Assembly: GCA_905204385.1 (NCBI GenBank)
Contig: CAJKZL010000237.1
Span: forward strand, 1 to 5,715
Length of the DNA stretch: 5,715 nucleotides
Direction of reading: 5' to 3'
From: an uncultured Odoribacter sp.
GTDB lineage: Bacteria; Bacteroidota; Bacteroidia; Bacteroidales; Marinifilaceae
Shown here piece after piece: positions 5,504 through 5,715 of this stretch (the first letter of the stretch is position 1; each line of letters starts with the position of its first letter). The notes under the pieces are model-generated. The model saw only the letters and a program-made list of their open reading frames with translations, was not told where the DNA came from and searched no databases. The position numbers and the translations under genes were made by a program.

Positions 5504-5715
5504 ATAATCAGATTGTAAAGGCTGTCAATGCGCACTTCTCCAACGTCGCTATCCCGCATCAGATCGCCATGCTGGAACAACGCACCCGCGAGCTGAAAGC
5601 CCTGAGTATCGAGATTCTCAACCTTGCAAATCGTGCTGTGGAAGGGTTGCGATTACAAGGTCAGGTCCCTCGCATGGAGGGGCGTTACGTTACAACAAGG
5701 AAAAGGTCGATAAAG
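5504..5715 (+). CDS. MobC/MobA-type relaxosome accessory protein, exon 2 (3' partial)
   Basis: This exon continues the mob protein after splicing. With T3013 supplying the first base, the frame reads YNQIVKAVNAHFSN and stays open to the last base of the window (71 codons, residues 89-159). The GNN-YNQIVKAVN motif matches the conserved core of MobC-type proteins (GNNxNQIxxxLN). A likely coiled-coil helix follows (about MLEQRTRELKALSIEILNL), then a basic tail at the edge. It has no start codon or ribosome site of its own, so full-length protein needs the intron removed. In related Bacteroidetes elements the relaxase gene comes next, just outside the window. Confidence 0.88.

Noticed and set aside
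1..5715. CRISPR arrays, rRNA or tRNA genes
   Set aside because: No regularly spaced repeats and no tRNA or rRNA motifs were seen on either strand.

Overview
The window looks like part of a Bacteroidales chromosome carrying the left part of an integrated mobile element. The first ~470 bases are GC-rich and end a glycoside hydrolase gene, which recalls high-GC gut Bacteroidales such as Alistipes. Three further signs fit: an IntDOT-type tyrosine recombinase, a Bacteroidetes-type mobilization gene, and promoter-like TAnnTTTG boxes. The genus is inference; the phylum-level call is firmer.

Layout. (1) 2-334: the 3' end of a GH115-type gene, followed by a strong intrinsic terminator. (2) 335-745: no gene; base composition drops to AT-rich, there are two inverted repeats, and this is the probable left end of the element. 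(3) 746-2017: an intact tyrosine recombinase. (4) 2018-2748: no confidently assigned gene, but much structure: a long hairpin, one possible short minus-strand ORF, a second inverted repeat carrying a promoter-like box, and a hairpin just before the mob gene that is a candidate oriT. (5) 2749-3013 and 5504-5715: two exons of a MobC/MobA-type relaxosome accessory gene, still open at the window edge. (6) 3014-5503: a complete 2490-nt group II intron inserted in sense orientation between those exons, carrying an intact reverse transcriptase/maturase with an HNH domain.

How the parts fit. The recombinase would integrate and excise the element. The mob gene and upstream hairpins would start DNA processing for conjugative transfer. 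The intron sits inside the conserved GNN-YNQIV motif of the mob protein. Splicing at the predicted sites restores the Tyr codon exactly, while unspliced RNA stops seven codons into the intron. The intron's EBS1 region is complementary over 9 nt to the joined exons, and domains V and VI are well formed with a correctly placed bulged A. The intron therefore appears functional, which would make production of the mobilization protein depend on splicing. This is the most striking feature of the window.
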